Shown: positions 30,340 to 40,953, counted from the stretch's first letter. The stretch is DNA of 64,000 bases from Prorocentrum cordatum (GCA_963575745.1 CAUYUJ010010391.1:322281-386280); one strand, 5' to 3'. Numbers and translations are program-made. Notes: generated by a model not told the origin, from the sequence alone.

Positions 30340-31649
30340 TGCGCGGCAGCGCAATGGATGTACTGGTAGGTTGTACCAGTATGTCTGTATGTCTTGTCCA
30401 GTGCCCCCGTCTGCAAATCCATCCACGTGAGGCCCGTGTCGGTCGCAGATTCATGAGGGTCTTCCCGCCCTAGCATGCACCACAAACAGGCGATCGTGTG
30501 GTTGATCAATACGAGAATCACCGCGAACTTGCATATCCTGAGGAACGGGCCGGTGAGCGCCTTCATGAAAACGGTGTGAGAAGCATCACCCAGACGATCC
30601 ATAATGCCACGGAGGTTTCGCACCCGCACCACCCCAACGAGCCGCATGATGCGCCCGATTTTGAATAACCTGATGAACGCCGCGGGAAGTGCGCCTGAGG
30701 ACTCGGCCATGAATGTCTTCACAAGGAGACTCACGATGTCCACCGATATCGTTGCGAGATCCAAAACAAAACTACCCCGAAGATAGCGGCGAGCTATCTT
30801 GTTGGGAAGCATGTGTAGATGCCCATCTTCGTAGTAACCAGTTCTGAAACTCATCAGCATGTCGAACAACCAGAAGGATACCGATGCACACTCCAGGACT
30901 GCCCAAGGGTGGGCCCTGTCGTCGACATCAAAAGCCAGGAAGTACGGGATGGACGTCATGTTGTACGCCAGCACAAACAGGCTCACGAGGTCGAGCCAGG
31001 CCCGCACAGTCGAGGCTGGAGACAGCACTGTGTAGCGGGAGATCCTGCTCCAGTTGAACCGCATCCTGAACTCTCGTCCGAAATCCCTGATGCCAGGGCG
31101 TATATGACCCAATCCACTCACCTGATGACTCGGCGAAGACTCGGACTCGACCTGGCTGGATGTGCGACCAATCTTGCGCCGCCGGAAGGACGCCTGCTTG
31201 CCGCTCCTCTCCTCGTCCTCCTCCTCCTCCTCCTCCTTCCGCCTCCATCCTCCCTGCTTGACGCATTCCGTGGAGAGCTGCTCGGTGCTGCCGACGCGCT
31301 CGGGGGATCGGGGAGCGAGGGAAGATTTCAACGCCTCCTCCTCCTGCTCCTCCTCCTCTTCCTGCTCTTCCTCCTCCTCCTCCTCCTCCTCCTCCTCCTT
31401 CCGCCTCCAACCTCCTCCATCGAGCGCCTGCTTGACGCACTCCCTGGAGAGCTGCTCGGTGCTGCCGCAGTTCTTCAGGGCCTCCCGGACCACGACGCCC
31501 TCCAGCCACAGCTCGTTCTCGTGGGAGCGCTTGGGCCACGCCATGATGGGCCAGAGCACGGGGCCTGTCACGGGTGGCGGGCAGATGTCCGTACCCGTGC
31601 CCTCCAAAGCTGGATGGCCGAGCGCGATCCCTCGGATGCGCGATCCCAT
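30340..31649 (-). CDS. Cation channel gene, 5' exon with N-terminus and S1-S5
   Basis: The frame opens at ATG 31647-31649. The N-terminus has two copies of GSTEQLS-ECVKQ, each next to a poly-Glu run. It is followed by SRISRYTVLSPASTVRAWLD, S1 (LDLVSLFVLAYNMTSIPYFL), S2 (LECASVSFWLFDMLMSFRTG), S3 (SFVLDLATISVDIVSLLVKT), S4 (RLFKIGRIMRLVGVVRVRNL, with basic residues spaced as in voltage sensors) and S5 (FLRICKFAVILVLINHTIAC). It then reads GLTWMDLQ and TGTTYQY before losing similarity near 30345. The product is a plasma- or organelle-membrane voltage-gated cation channel of the HCN/EAG group. The open frame continues to 29991 but that part is probably intronic. Confidence 0.75.
31240..31470 (-). 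repeat. In-frame tandem duplication in the channel N-terminus
   Basis: GAGAGCTGCTCGGTGCTGCC with its CTC-run flank occurs twice on the plus strand, about 173 bases apart (31256-31292 and 31429-31465). Differences between copies are single bases and the CTC run length. Confidence 0.8.
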
Positions 31650-31714
31650 GGATACCCCCCGCGGGAGTCACGTGCAAATATCGCCCCCCCCCCCAGCTTT
31701 TGTGGCGAATATTT

Positions 31715-31785
31715 TTTTATATATAGACATATATGTATATATCTCTATATATATATATATATATATATGTGTGTATATGTCGACT
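31715..31785. repeat. TA-rich microsatellite
   Basis: TATATA runs with ATAGACATATATG interruptions, just upstream of the channel ATG on the minus strand. This could be 5' flank or an upstream intron. Confidence 0.85.
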
Positions 31786-31829
31786 ATCGCCGCCCGGAAA
31801 TTAGATTCCGCCCCTGGACCTCTCAATGC

Positions 31830-32300
31830 GGGATCCCCCCAAGATCCTAACAGGATTCCAGCAAACACACAAACGGATCCCAATGCGAGCCCAGGAGGAT
31901 TGCAACAGGACCCCAGTAGGATCCCTAAATGTTCCACTAGGACTCCAAAACGATGCCAATCATATTCCAACAATATTCTAATTTGGAGGCCAATAGGACT
32001 CAAGTATGACTAGAATAATGAAGTCCCATTGAGATCCCAATCCGATTCCAACGAATTTCAAGTACATCTACCTAATCCGATTCCACTAGAATCCAAATCG
32101 AATTACAAATAGATCCCAAGTGTACCCCAATCGGATACCAATAAGGGGTATTACAGGATCCGAATAAGATCCCAATCGGATTCGAATTGGATCGTCGAGG
32201 GCCTCAGGAGGATCCCAATAGATTTTCAATTCGATCCATATCGCAGTCATATTGGATCCTAATCGGATTCCACCGCGAAATTAACAGGATCCCTTATTAT
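31830..32300. repeat. Cryptic GGATTCCAAT repeat
   Basis: Degenerate units such as GGATTCCAA, GGATCCCAAT and ATCGGATTCC fill this stretch and continue weakly at 32560-32680. The same motif fills 39480-39670. Confidence 0.75.
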
Positions 32301-32830
32301 CCGTCCTGCCCCACGCCTCCCTCGTGGGGATGGTTTTCTCTGAGCTTCGGTGCTACAGTAACACGATCGTTGTGTGTTTGGGTGTGCCTGTGTGCGTGGG
32401 TGATAATCCCTGGCGTGGTCTACTCCTCAGAGCAGCTGGAGAAACATTTGTTTGATAAGGGGTCTCAGCTGGAATCTATGTGTCCGCAGACACTCACCTC
32501 TTCCAATTGCCCCCTCTCTCTCTCTCTCTTTTTTGTTCCCCCTCTATCTCTCTCTCGTTCGATGGCTTCCGATCCGACTCATTTCATACATGATCCCAAG
32601 ACGACCCGAACTGCTATTAGGATTCCATCCGCTAGGACTGTAATGCGGTTCCAATCGTATTTCAGTGACCCGGTGCGCTTGCAAGTTTCCAATCCGCCAC
32701 CGTGCCCTTCGGCATGGAGTGGGCGTGCCCTCAGGTTCGATCCCTTATCCTGCAAAGTTTCGATCCTCACTCCTGGGAGGAGTTCCTTGGGCTTGGCGCG
32801 TGGCCCTGGAACTCCTGGCACCTCACCGCA
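32300..32830. other. No supported gene
   Basis: A CT-rich run lies at 32515-32560 and GGATTCC motifs near 32580-32660. Nothing else is evident. Confidence 0.5.
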
Positions 32831-33170
32831 TTTTGGGGCCCAAGAGGGCCCCAAGTCGCGCCAAAAGAGCCCCAGGAGACTCCCAAGACGGCCTACGAGG
32901 GCGCCGAGACGCCCGATGATAACACCCAGACGCCCAAGATGGCCCCAAAACGCACCAAGAGGGTTCCAAGAGGCTTCCTCAGACGCGGCCCCAAGAGGCC
33001 AACATGCTGTTGGCCTTCCCGCCTTCTCGGCTTCCCGACGTTCCGAAACAGCCCAAGAGGCCCTGAATATCGCCCCATGACGGCCCAAGAGCCCTCCAAG
33101 AGGGCCCCAAAACGGTCCAAGAGGGCCACAAGACGGCCCAAGAGGCGCCGAAGTATGCATGATTCAATTG
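32830..33170. repeat. Cryptic CCCAAGAGGCCCC repeat
   Basis: Units like GCCCCAAGAGGCC, CCCCAAAACGG and CCCAAGACGG recur every 12-18 bases. A sister array lies at 39190-39440. Confidence 0.75.
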
Positions 33171-33274
33171 AAACCCAGGCCCGCCTGCGGGCGATTTCCC
33201 CTGACCCAGGCGCCCTGGGGGACGGCGGGAACACTCCCGCCGCCGAGCTCAGACAAAAAGGTGCCGCCCAGCCT

Positions 33275-33287
33275 GATAATGATGATG

Positions 33288-33319
<32 letters not shown>

Positions 33320-33328
33320 GAGGAGGAG
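33275..33328. repeat. GAT triplet run
   Basis: About 17 GAT/GGT triplets. Confidence 0.95.
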
Positions 33329-33831
33329 GTCGGTCGGTCGCTGCTTCGGGCCTCGGGTCGAAGATCAACCGCTGAAACACATCGACGGATAACGCATGCG
33401 ATATGTACGACCCGCAGTGCACGCACATCCATAAAACCATGGCGGGCCCTCCCTGGGAGCCCCGAAGTGCAGGTTCGCTCTACCATTTGCGGTGAGATTC
33501 GAGGAATTTGAAACATTCCATCAAACTGAATTTCTCGAATTGATTTACATATACTTCGATTATGCCCCGCTTTGTGCTGTGCTGTACACGTGCTGCTATC
33601 TTGCTGCTGCTACTATGCTGATGGGGGGAGGGGCCGCACCCTTTGCGGGCTTCGGGAGGGGAGGAGGAAAAACAACTGAGAAATACTCATTCACTGGTCT
33701 CCCCGCGGTCTCACTCGGGGAAGCTATCACTGGGCTTCCGTCGTCGCCGCCGCAAGTGGCCTCCTCACTGGTCTCTTCTGACGGGCATCCTGCTGCCTGC
33801 CGACGTCCTTTTTCTTGCCGGCACGCTCCGT

Positions 33832-34833
33832 CTAGGCTAGCTGGTCCATTGCCAGCTGGAGCAGCTTCTCCTGGTGCCCCCTCGGAGCGGGGCCAGGCTT
33901 GATCTCCGCCCCCAGCTGCTCGGCGCACTTCCGGAAGCAGGCCTCTATGGCGTGCTCGCTGATCGCCGCCGTGATTCGAGCCTGGTTCCCCTTCCAGCAC
34001 TGCGACACTCTGCACTCGCGGATCATCGTGGCCAGGGCTTCGATGTCCATGGGCTCGAGCCTGCCGTAGATGACCGCCGACTCGTCCTTGTTGCGCAGGC
34101 CCACCTGACCGCCCGCGTTGCGCACGGCCAGCGCGATCTGCACGAACACCTGCACCCAGGCGGGGCCCATGACCAGCTCTGGAGCGCGATGCTTGGCGGG
34201 ATCGGCAGCGTGAAGATCGCGAAGCCTCTGTGCCTCCGCCGCGCACGCCCGCCCTGCCGTGCATTCAGCTGTCGCCATCGCCGGACTCTCCGCCACCAAC
34301 AGCGCGTGGTATGTCGTCGCCATCAGCTGCCTGATATTGAGCGAATTGCCGAGGATCGCCCTCGCCATGACTGGAATGAGCACCTGCGCGAGCTGCATCT
34401 CCATCGGCGGGAGGCGGTCCAGCGCGTCCTGCGGCAGGCCGTAGCTCTGAGCCAGCTCGCCCTGCGCCTCGCGGCGCCCTCCGCGGGCCCTCTGGGCGAG
34501 GGGGGCCGCGGCCGCGCCCCCCGCTGCGGGCTGCGGGGCTGGCGCCGCGGCGCGGGCGCCCGCGCTGCGGCCGCCGCCATGAGCGCGGCGAGGGCGCGCG
34601 CCACTGCTGGCACTCGCGGAGCAACCGCGGCCAACGCGCGCTGGCGCGACTCGGCGACTGCGGGAGCGGGAGCGGCCCTGGGCGGCTGCTGCCTGCAGCA
34701 CCTGGGCTGAGGCGGTGGGCCATGACACCGCCTGTGGCGGATCGCTCGGGAACGGGCTTCGGCGCGCGCAGCTCGGGCAAGTGCGCCTGCAGGGCCTCGA
34801 GGGGCCCGAAATGCTCCCCCACCGAACGCGCAA
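33832..34833 (-). CDS. LINE, C-terminal domain
   Basis: An open frame of 333 codons follows the zinc-finger part on the same strand. After an Arg/Ser- and Ala-rich linker it reads ALDRLPPMEMQLAQVLIPVM, YHALLVAESPAMATAE, GPAWVQVFVQIALAVRNAGG, MIRECRVSQCWKGNQARITA and ends GAEIKPGPAPRGHQEKLLQL. I recall an equivalent alpha-helical domain ending 'GPAPRG...E..L' as the last part of dinoflagellate LINE polyproteins, which with the position suggests the tail of this element. It could also be a separate host gene. The intact frame contrasts with the broken upstream parts. Confidence 0.45.
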   Translation of the reverse strand: MRVRWGSISGPSRPCRRTCPSCARRSPFPSDPPQAVSWPTASAQVLQAAAAQGRSRSRSRRVAPARVGRGCSASASSGARPRRAHGGGRSAGARAAAPAPQPAAGGAAAAPLAQRARGGRREAQGELAQSYGLPQDALDRLPPMEMQLAQVLIPVMARAILGNSLNIRQLMATTYHALLVAESPAMATAECTAGRACAAEAQRLRDLHAADPAKHRAPELVMGPAWVQVFVQIALAVRNAGGQVGLRNKDESAVIYGRLEPMDIEALATMIRECRVSQCWKGNQARITAAISEHAIEACFRKCAEQLGAEIKPGPAPRGHQEKLLQLAMDQLA

Positions 34834-34948
34834 ACCCCAGGATATTGGAACCAGGCACCAACGCCGGCACTTTGATAGAGGCCAAGGGGCACATCAAAGA
34901 CTGGGGCGCCTCGATCTCGTGGTAGCACGGGGATCTCTGGACAGGGCA

Positions 34949-35809
34949 TCAGCGAGCCAAACAGGCCGCAACCGCACGTTCCTGAGCTATCCGACGAGCC
35001 CCGAAGGCACTGGCACAGAACAAGCACTGATTAGTGACAACGATGGGGTGAATCGTAGAACGACATCCGTGACCAGCGTTTTTTTTTCCTCCAAACTTCT
35101 GATGCGCCACCAGAGCGCGGCGCGCCGCGAACGCGCGCCCGCGCTGGGCGCCGTCGGCGTCCATCAGCTCGCATCGCCAGGTCGCGGTGGGCGGCGGATG
35201 CGCCGCGCCATCGCCAGCGGGGGGTAGCCAGCCAAGCGGTGGGATCGCCACCGTCCGCGCCTGCGCCCGCAACGGCCCAGGGCCCAGCATCAGGTAGCTC
35301 TCGCGCAGGCCCCCGCGAGCGAGCAGCGCGACAACGTTCAGAGCGCCACCTGGGGTTATCAGATCTCCCCGCAGCCCCGACGCCTCGGCAACCTCCAGCA
35401 GCGCGACAACGTCGGCGACGAACCGCAGCGCGTGCGGGTTGGCGTCGTCCGCAACCGAGCCGTCGTCCAGCAACGTCGGCGACCTGTCCAGCGGCAGCTC
35501 GCCGAACACAACCGCGCGCTCCTGCGGGTGGCGACCAGGGAGACGAAGCCAACGCTGATACTGACGAGGTCGCCGAACACGGAGCTCAGTCTGCGCGGGG
35601 GCTACGCCACGCCTCCTCAACACTGCCTCGCCTGTCATTGCCCTGTAGCGAAGCAGCGGGTTGCCCTTGTCATCGAACCGAGGAGAACCATCGTCAGCGA
35701 GAAGAGGGATCTTCTGGCATGCGTCGCCAGCGAGAAGACGGCGGCCTAGACTCGAGAGTACTTTATCCAGCTGTCGGTGCTGCGTCTCGCTGAGAATCAT
35801 AACATTCAA
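34949..35809 (-). CDS. LINE, post-RT region with C2H2-like zinc finger
   Basis: An open frame of 286 codons reads LRYRAMTGEAVLRRRGVAPA, QTELRVRRPRQYQRWLRLPG, then LLEVAEASGLRGDLI and ends with NQCLFCASAFGARRIAQERA followed by VAACLAR. The closing CxxCxxxF motif with a later Cys corresponds to the zinc finger I recall after the RT in dinoflagellate LINEs; the expected His is replaced here. It lies between the RT thumb and the C-terminal domain. Confidence 0.5.
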   Translation of the reverse strand: MNVMILSETQHRQLDKVLSSLGRRLLAGDACQKIPLLADDGSPRFDDKGNPLLRYRAMTGEAVLRRRGVAPAQTELRVRRPRQYQRWLRLPGRHPQERAVVFGELPLDRSPTLLDDGSVADDANPHALRFVADVVALLEVAEASGLRGDLITPGGALNVVALLARGGLRESYLMLGPGPLRAQARTVAIPPLGWLPPAGDGAAHPPPTATWRCELMDADGAQRGRAFAARRALVAHQKFGGKKNAGHGCRSTIHPIVVTNQCLFCASAFGARRIAQERAVAACLAR

Positions 35810-37110
35810 ACCACGGTGCGCCGCCCCCCTGCACCGCGGACCCGAACGCGACCCGCGTCAGCCGCCAGATGCGACTGCGCGCCCAGCAGCGGCCCATGCT
35901 GTAGTATCCCCCTGCGGGCAACTTGCAACCTGCGCCGAAGCTCGGCCTGCGCGCTGCCCGTGATAGATGTCTGGATGCCGAGGGCCACGTTGTCGTACTG
36001 CACTGCTCCCGCGATGGCCTCAGCGCCGCTGAACAGCTGGCGCGCTTCGCTCTTGGAGCCGCGGCCTAGGAAGCAAGCGACGCCGAGCTCCTGGACGGGT
36101 TGCGTGAGTAGCCGCAGGGCTCCAGGGCACACTTCAGCTCGTTGTGGGAGTGGCGGGACACGTAGCCAGCGCTCCGCGCCGAAACTACGATGCTCGCGCG
36201 GTTGGCGGCGTCGGCGTAGATCCGAGTGCCCAAAGATACCGCAGCGCCCAGTCGCGGGCACCACGCCGTGCATCGCGCCTCGCTCGGCCAGATCGTGGCG
36301 TCGATGTCCGCGCGCGGGGTGGGCGGGAGGAGTGGCAGGGCCTTCCGCTCCGCGTAGGCCGTCGGAGTCTCGGGCAGCTCGTAGGTCGCCCAGGCGGAAG
36401 CGCGAAGCCGTATAAGCCATGCCGCGACGGGCTCGCGGAAGGTCCGCGCTCGCCCATGAAGGCGCCGCAGCGGTTGTGGAGGTCCTGGTCCCCGTCGGCC
36501 CCTGAGGCGCGGAACGTGCTAAGCTCGTGGCGCTGGCGGAAGTGCCCCTGCCCCTCGGGGCGCACCGCCGCCTCCACTGTCTGGCGCAGGGCGGTGGGGG
36601 CAGAGGAGCCGAAGGCGTTGCTCATGTCCTCCTTCGTAGTGAGCGTGGCGTCGAAACGCCGAGGCGCCGAAGACGATCGAGAAGCCCTTCTTGGCGCAGG
36701 AGAGCGCCCTCTCGGTTGCGACCTCGCTGATGGCCGTGCTCTCGAGGCGGTGGTTCGTCAGGTGGAGCTCGCTGTAGTTGCGCTTTGTACCAGGCTGCCC
36801 CGACCCTACACAGGCCATGGAAAAAGCGCTTGGCGTTGAACCAGGACTTCCCAATCTGTTTGTCCAGCTCCGTAGTGACCAAGTGGTGCCAGATGAGGGG
36901 CGCGCGCCTGGCCCTCCTGATGCGGGCGCGGATGGTCTTCAGGGCTCGCTCGGCGATGGGCGCGTCGATCTCCCCGTGTACCTGTCCTCGCCCGCTCCGA
37001 TCGCCAGCGAGACAGTGCCGAAGCTGTAGCTCGACTCGAGGCTGCGGAGGACCGTCGGCTTCCCCCTCGTCTTCATCTCCATGGCGCCGCGGGCGCCGTC
37101 GCCGTCGTCG
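35806..37110 (-). pseudogene. LINE, reverse transcriptase region, frameshifted
   Basis: At least two frames are needed. From 37050 down, IDAPIAERALKTIRARIRRA, APLIWHHLVTTELDKQIGKS and GLCRVGAAWY resemble the start of the fingers domain ('..W......PK..K'). In another frame, MSNAFGSSAPTALRQTVEAA fits 'L.NAF....' . LGTRIYADAANRASIVVSAR follows at about 36180-36240. Then YDNVALGIQTSITGSAQAEL and RRRLQVARRG fit the 'YLG..I...G....E...R' thumb entry. A clean catalytic YADD is not visible, so the copy is probably dead. Confidence 0.45.
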
Positions 37111-37114
37111 GCCA

Positions 37115-37945
37115 TCATGCCGACGCCAAGGCTCGGGTGCAAGTCGAAGTACTTCCGCGGGGGCACTGCGGGGGGGGGGCAGCACGACGCCGGGGCGACT
37201 TCGACAACGCAACAACCGTCTTCTCGAAGTCCTCGCGGCTGGCGTCGAGGTGGTCGCACGCGTGCATCGGGGCGCTGGGCAGGGGGCCCAGGCATGGCCG
37301 GCAACGCCCCGTGAACTCGAACGGGATCGCATCGAAGCCGCCGTTGGCGCCGACCTGGGCGAAATGCTTCGCGATCTCGGTCTGCCGTGGACAGGAACTG
37401 TCCGCGACGTTATAGCGCCTGCGCCGCGGAAACTTGCACTGCGCTGCCAGCAGGCGGCCCAAACGCCATGCCTCGCCAAACTGCCGACGCTGCCACGCCT
37501 CATGCATGTCGTCGGCGAGGAGCTGCGTCTCGCAGTCGACGCGAACTCGGCGGCGGCCGCGTAGCGCGCGCGAAGCCCTGGCCAGAGCGGAGGCCATGTC
37601 CGTGGCGTCGCAGCCTGCCTCTCGAAAAGCGCGTCGGTCTGCCAGAAGTCGAAGCCGCTCCTCCCGAAGTCGCTGAGCTCGCTGCGACGCTTGCGCTCGC
37701 CCAGCGAAGTGCTTCTGGGCCACTGAGCGCAACCGACCGATCTGGCGCTCCCAGGCCTCGTCGGGGGCCTCCGCCGCGCGCAGCTCGTGGAAGTAGTCGG
37801 GGTGCTGCGAGCAGGCCTCCTCCAGCTCGCGAGCGAACGCAGAGACCCCCTTGCCTGACTGCAGCGCCTGGCTCAGCCGATGGAAGTCCCACTGCGTCCG
37901 CGGCCGCGCAGGCGGCGCCTGCAGCGTGCAGATCACCTTCACCAA
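37115..37945 (-). pseudogene. LINE, linker between endonuclease and RT
   Basis: A basic helical region contains QWDFHRLSQALQSGKGVSAF, AWERQIGRLRSVAQKHFAGR and ADDMHEAWQRRQFGEAWRLG, ending with IPFEFTGRCRPC. The frame differs from that of the endonuclease before it, so a frameshift near 37.95 kb is required. Comparable helical linkers occur in the LINE at 17.1 kb. Confidence 0.45.
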
Positions 37946-37949
37946 GATG

Positions 37950-38828
37950 GGAACGTGGTCCTGTAGACCAGGCCCGCGGTGCCAGCTTCAGTCGCAGGCT
38001 GGCGCTCTTGAGCGGAATCACCGTCTGCGCTGACGGAGCCTGCCGCGCGAAGATGGCGACGTGGTCGATGTGAGTGGCGCACCGAACCCCGTGGAATGTC
38101 GGCCCAACCTCGAAGTCGCTCGTCGCCACTCTGGGCGCGAACCTCTCGAGCAACTCTAGCATCTTGTCGGCTGCGTAGTGCTGGACCTGGCGCCCGTGCG
38201 GTCCAAGAGTGGGCGAGTCCACCTGATCGTAGACCTGCGCACCTCGCTGGCGAATGCCCAGTCCGCCGTTGAGGTCGAAGCCAAAGCAGAGAGCGGAGCG
38301 CCCTCGAGCCCAGGTGAGGGTCTGCTCGACCCAAGTGCATATCGCATCGACAGTGTCCCTGTATGCTGCATGCGCGGTGCCCATCGTGACCGACTCGGCT
38401 GCACTTCGACGGCTCGACGGTCTCGGCGGAAAATAAGCCATCGGCACCAGGATATCAAACCGTCCGCTGCGAAGGCGTGTCAGAGAAACTCTGCCCCTTA
38501 GCTTCGCTGGAACTGGAGGAATGTCGACCACGTGCGGCGTACGGAAGACCCGCTTGCGTAGCAAGATGGTACAGCCGCAACTCTTGTTCGTGTAGGGGCT
38601 GGGGCTCCAGCCAAAACGCAGGGCAGTATGAAAGGGCAGCGGCGTCCGAAGAGTGTCGACATCCCGTCGCTTCTCTCCTGTCCCGCTCAGACATACCACG
38701 TCTACATTGCGAAATTCGGCAGGAAATGTCGCATAGCCTCTCCTGTGAACTCGCATTCCGGGCATTCCAGTGGACAGACTGCACCACCCCGAACTATTCC
38801 AGAACACCCCAGATACACAGCACATCAT
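37950..38828 (-). pseudogene. LINE, APE-type endonuclease domain
   Basis: The frame opens at ATG 38826-38828 and reads NVDVVCLSGTGEKRRD, NKSCGCTILLRKRVF, FDILVPMAYFPPRPSSRR, ALCFGFDLNGGLG, DFEVGPTFHGV and THIDHVAIF. These correspond to the successive strands of EEP-fold endonucleases; FDLN stands where GDFN is usual, and the IDH motif is kept. No ORF1-like part is visible upstream, so the element seems 5' truncated near 38.83 kb. The endonuclease would nick target DNA for target-primed reverse transcription. Confidence 0.6.
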
Positions 38829-38939
38829 ACATAAAACAGCACAGCAGCGACGCCGCCAGGAGCCGCCACCTCACCGCGGGAAGAGGGCGCGCCGCCATGC
38901 GGGGCGCGGAGCATGAATGCGCATCAGTTGACGCCTGCC

Positions 38940-39480
38940 GCCCCTGAATCACCGCCTCGGGCAGGGGGGGGGGGCAGGATGAGGAAGGGGAGGAGGAGGA
39001 GGGGAACACTGAGACGGGCGAAAAACAACACACAGCAAACAAACGCTGACAAGGAGGAAGGAGGGGGGCAGCAGAAGTAGCGAAAAACAAGCAGGGACGA
39101 AAGGGCGGTCGGGGGTGGTCGGGGTCGTCGGCGTCGTCGTCGCCGCGGCCAGGGCAACGGGGATCGTCGTCGTCGTCGTCGAAAACGGATCAAGAGGCCC
39201 CAAAGACGCCTCCAAGAGATGGGGGACCCGGGCGGACATTTCGAGCTCTCGGCCCCGAGACGCCCCCAAGGCCCCCCCCCAGAGGCCCCCAGGAGGCCAC
39301 ACGAGCCCCCCCAGGAGGCCACACGAGCCACCCCAGAGACCCCCAAGAGGCCCCCTGAGAGGCTCCCAAGAGGCCCCAAAACTGCTCTCCAAGAGGCCCC
39401 CGAGAGCGCCCCGAAAAGACCACAAGAAGCACCCCCGAGAACTCTGACTCACACCCAGGCACGGTGGCGGGGTGGACCGA
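38940..39480. repeat. Triplet runs and cryptic CCCCAAGAGG repeat
   Basis: A GGTCGGGGTCGTCGGCGTCGTCG stretch at 39110-39185 is followed by an array of CCCCAAGAGGCCCCC-like units to about 39440. No gene is evident. Confidence 0.7.
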
Positions 39481-39740
39481 AGGCCATTCGATTGGATTCC
39501 AACTGGATCGCATGAGGATTCCAACATGATTCAAGAAACCTCTCCAGGATGCGAGCTGGATTCCAGTACGATTCCTAGGCTCGGATCAAATTTCCGAAAG
39601 GATCCCAATCTCATCCCATCCGGATTCCACCTAGGCCCAAGTAAAATCCGAATCGGATTGCAATCGGATTCCGTCGTCGTCGTCGGCGGCGTCGTCGTCG
39701 TCCTCGTCGTCGTCGTCGTCGTCGTCGTCGACTTCGGCGG
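39480..39740. repeat. Cryptic GGATTCC repeat and CGT run
   Basis: GGATTCCAAC and ATCGGATTCC units fill 39480-39675, then CGTCGT triplets run to about 39735. Confidence 0.8.
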
Positions 39741-39761
39741 GCCCTCGCAGCCCCCCCCCGT

Positions 39762-39916
39762 CACCCTCACCCCTACGGGGATTTTGGACGGATTTATTTA
39801 TATATAGCAAAATACCCCCAACACAAATTCACAAGTACAAAAAAACTAAGCAGAAATGGTCGCCATACTATTTTCTGCTATTCTTGAATATTCCTCCTGT
39901 AGAGGGACATGCCCGA
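39762..39916. mobile_element. MITE-like element, family 1, diverged copy
   Basis: The right end, TTCCTCCTGTAGAGGGACATGCCCGA, matches the family 1 terminus. The left end (CCCCTACGGGGATTTTGGA) is diverged. The AT-rich interior resembles other copies. Confidence 0.5.
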
Positions 39917-40069
39917 CTCCTCTTCTCATCCTCTGAGTCCCACCGTCCCCCTCGCGGTGCGAAACGATACCGCTCGGCGGCGTCCCCCCCTCGGAGATAC
40001 TTGATCAGTTTGAGAATTTGGAGTGCTAGCGATAACGCAGGGAGGATTGATACTTGCATCTCGCGGTTA

Positions 40070-40262
40070 CTTGGGCGATTTCGGAAACCCTGAACCCAAA
40101 ATCGTTGTCATCTCTTGGGGGGCACATCTTTTACTTCCGCCGCCTTCCGCCGGCTTCCGCTGGCGGAGGCGGCCTCGTTCTACTTCCGCCGACCTTCCGC
40201 CGCGGAAGATATGACAACTCCGGCGATCCTCGAAGGCAAGGCCCTTTTTGGAACACCTCACG
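40070..40262. repeat. Interspersed hairpin repeat shared with 22591-22760
   Basis: TCGTTGTCATCT on the left and AGATATGACAAC on the right are inverted, and between them CTTCCGCCGG/TGGCGGAGGC arms can pair. The ends share CGATCCTCGAAGGCA and TTTGGAAC with the 22.6-kb copy. Confidence 0.55.
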
Positions 40263-40267
40263 TGTAC

Positions 40268-40445
40268 CCATGGGGTCCTAGCCAAGAGATCCTGACCGCA
40301 AGAATCTGGGTATGAACATGGCCGCCCACAGAAGGCCTAGGGAGGGTTGACACTTGCATCTCACGGTTACGCCCACCCACGGGGTCTTGGCCAAGAGATC
40401 CTGACCGCAAGAATCTGGGTATGAACATGGCCACCCACGGAAGAC
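40268..40445. repeat. 109-bp tandem duplication
   Basis: CCAAGAGATCCTGACCGCAA occurs at 40282 and 40391, followed each time by GAATCTGGGTATGAACATGG. Confidence 0.9.
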
Positions 40446-40898
40446 ACGAGTCCAAACTGCGGGCAAAGCTTGTGCCCATATCCACTGCAGCTTGGGGGTT
40501 CGGGCGCTCCCTTCCCCAGACAACCGAGGAGCACCGGACATGGATGAAAACCAGGCCCCCATACCAGAGGCTCGAACCTCATCCACATTCGGCCCTGCGG
40601 CGCCCCCCCCCCGCGAAAGCCCAAGACGCCCCCGGATATGGACACACATGTTGCCCGCACACGCGCGCGGACGTCTTTTCAGGACCCTCTCAGTAAGGGC
40701 TCCGCAGCGCCCCGCGGCGGGGCGCTGTAGCCCGCCTAACGCGTGGACGCCTCGCCGCCCTCCGCCGGCGGTGCCGCCGCCGCTCCCCCTCCTGCCAGCC
40801 TTCGGCCGGCCTGCCCCCGTGGGCGCGGGGGGCGCGCACGGGGCGAGGCGCTCCCCGGAGCGCCCCGCAGGCTCTCGGCGCCGGGCGAGGGGGGGAAG

Positions 40899-40953
40899 TG
40901 AGGAGGAGGAGGAGGAGGAGGAGGAGGAGGAGGAGGAGGAGGAGGAGGAGGAG
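40899..40953. repeat. GAG triplet run
   Basis: About 18 GAG triplets. The GC-rich flanks at 40500-41250 hold overlapping frames on both strands but no supported gene. Confidence 0.9.
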
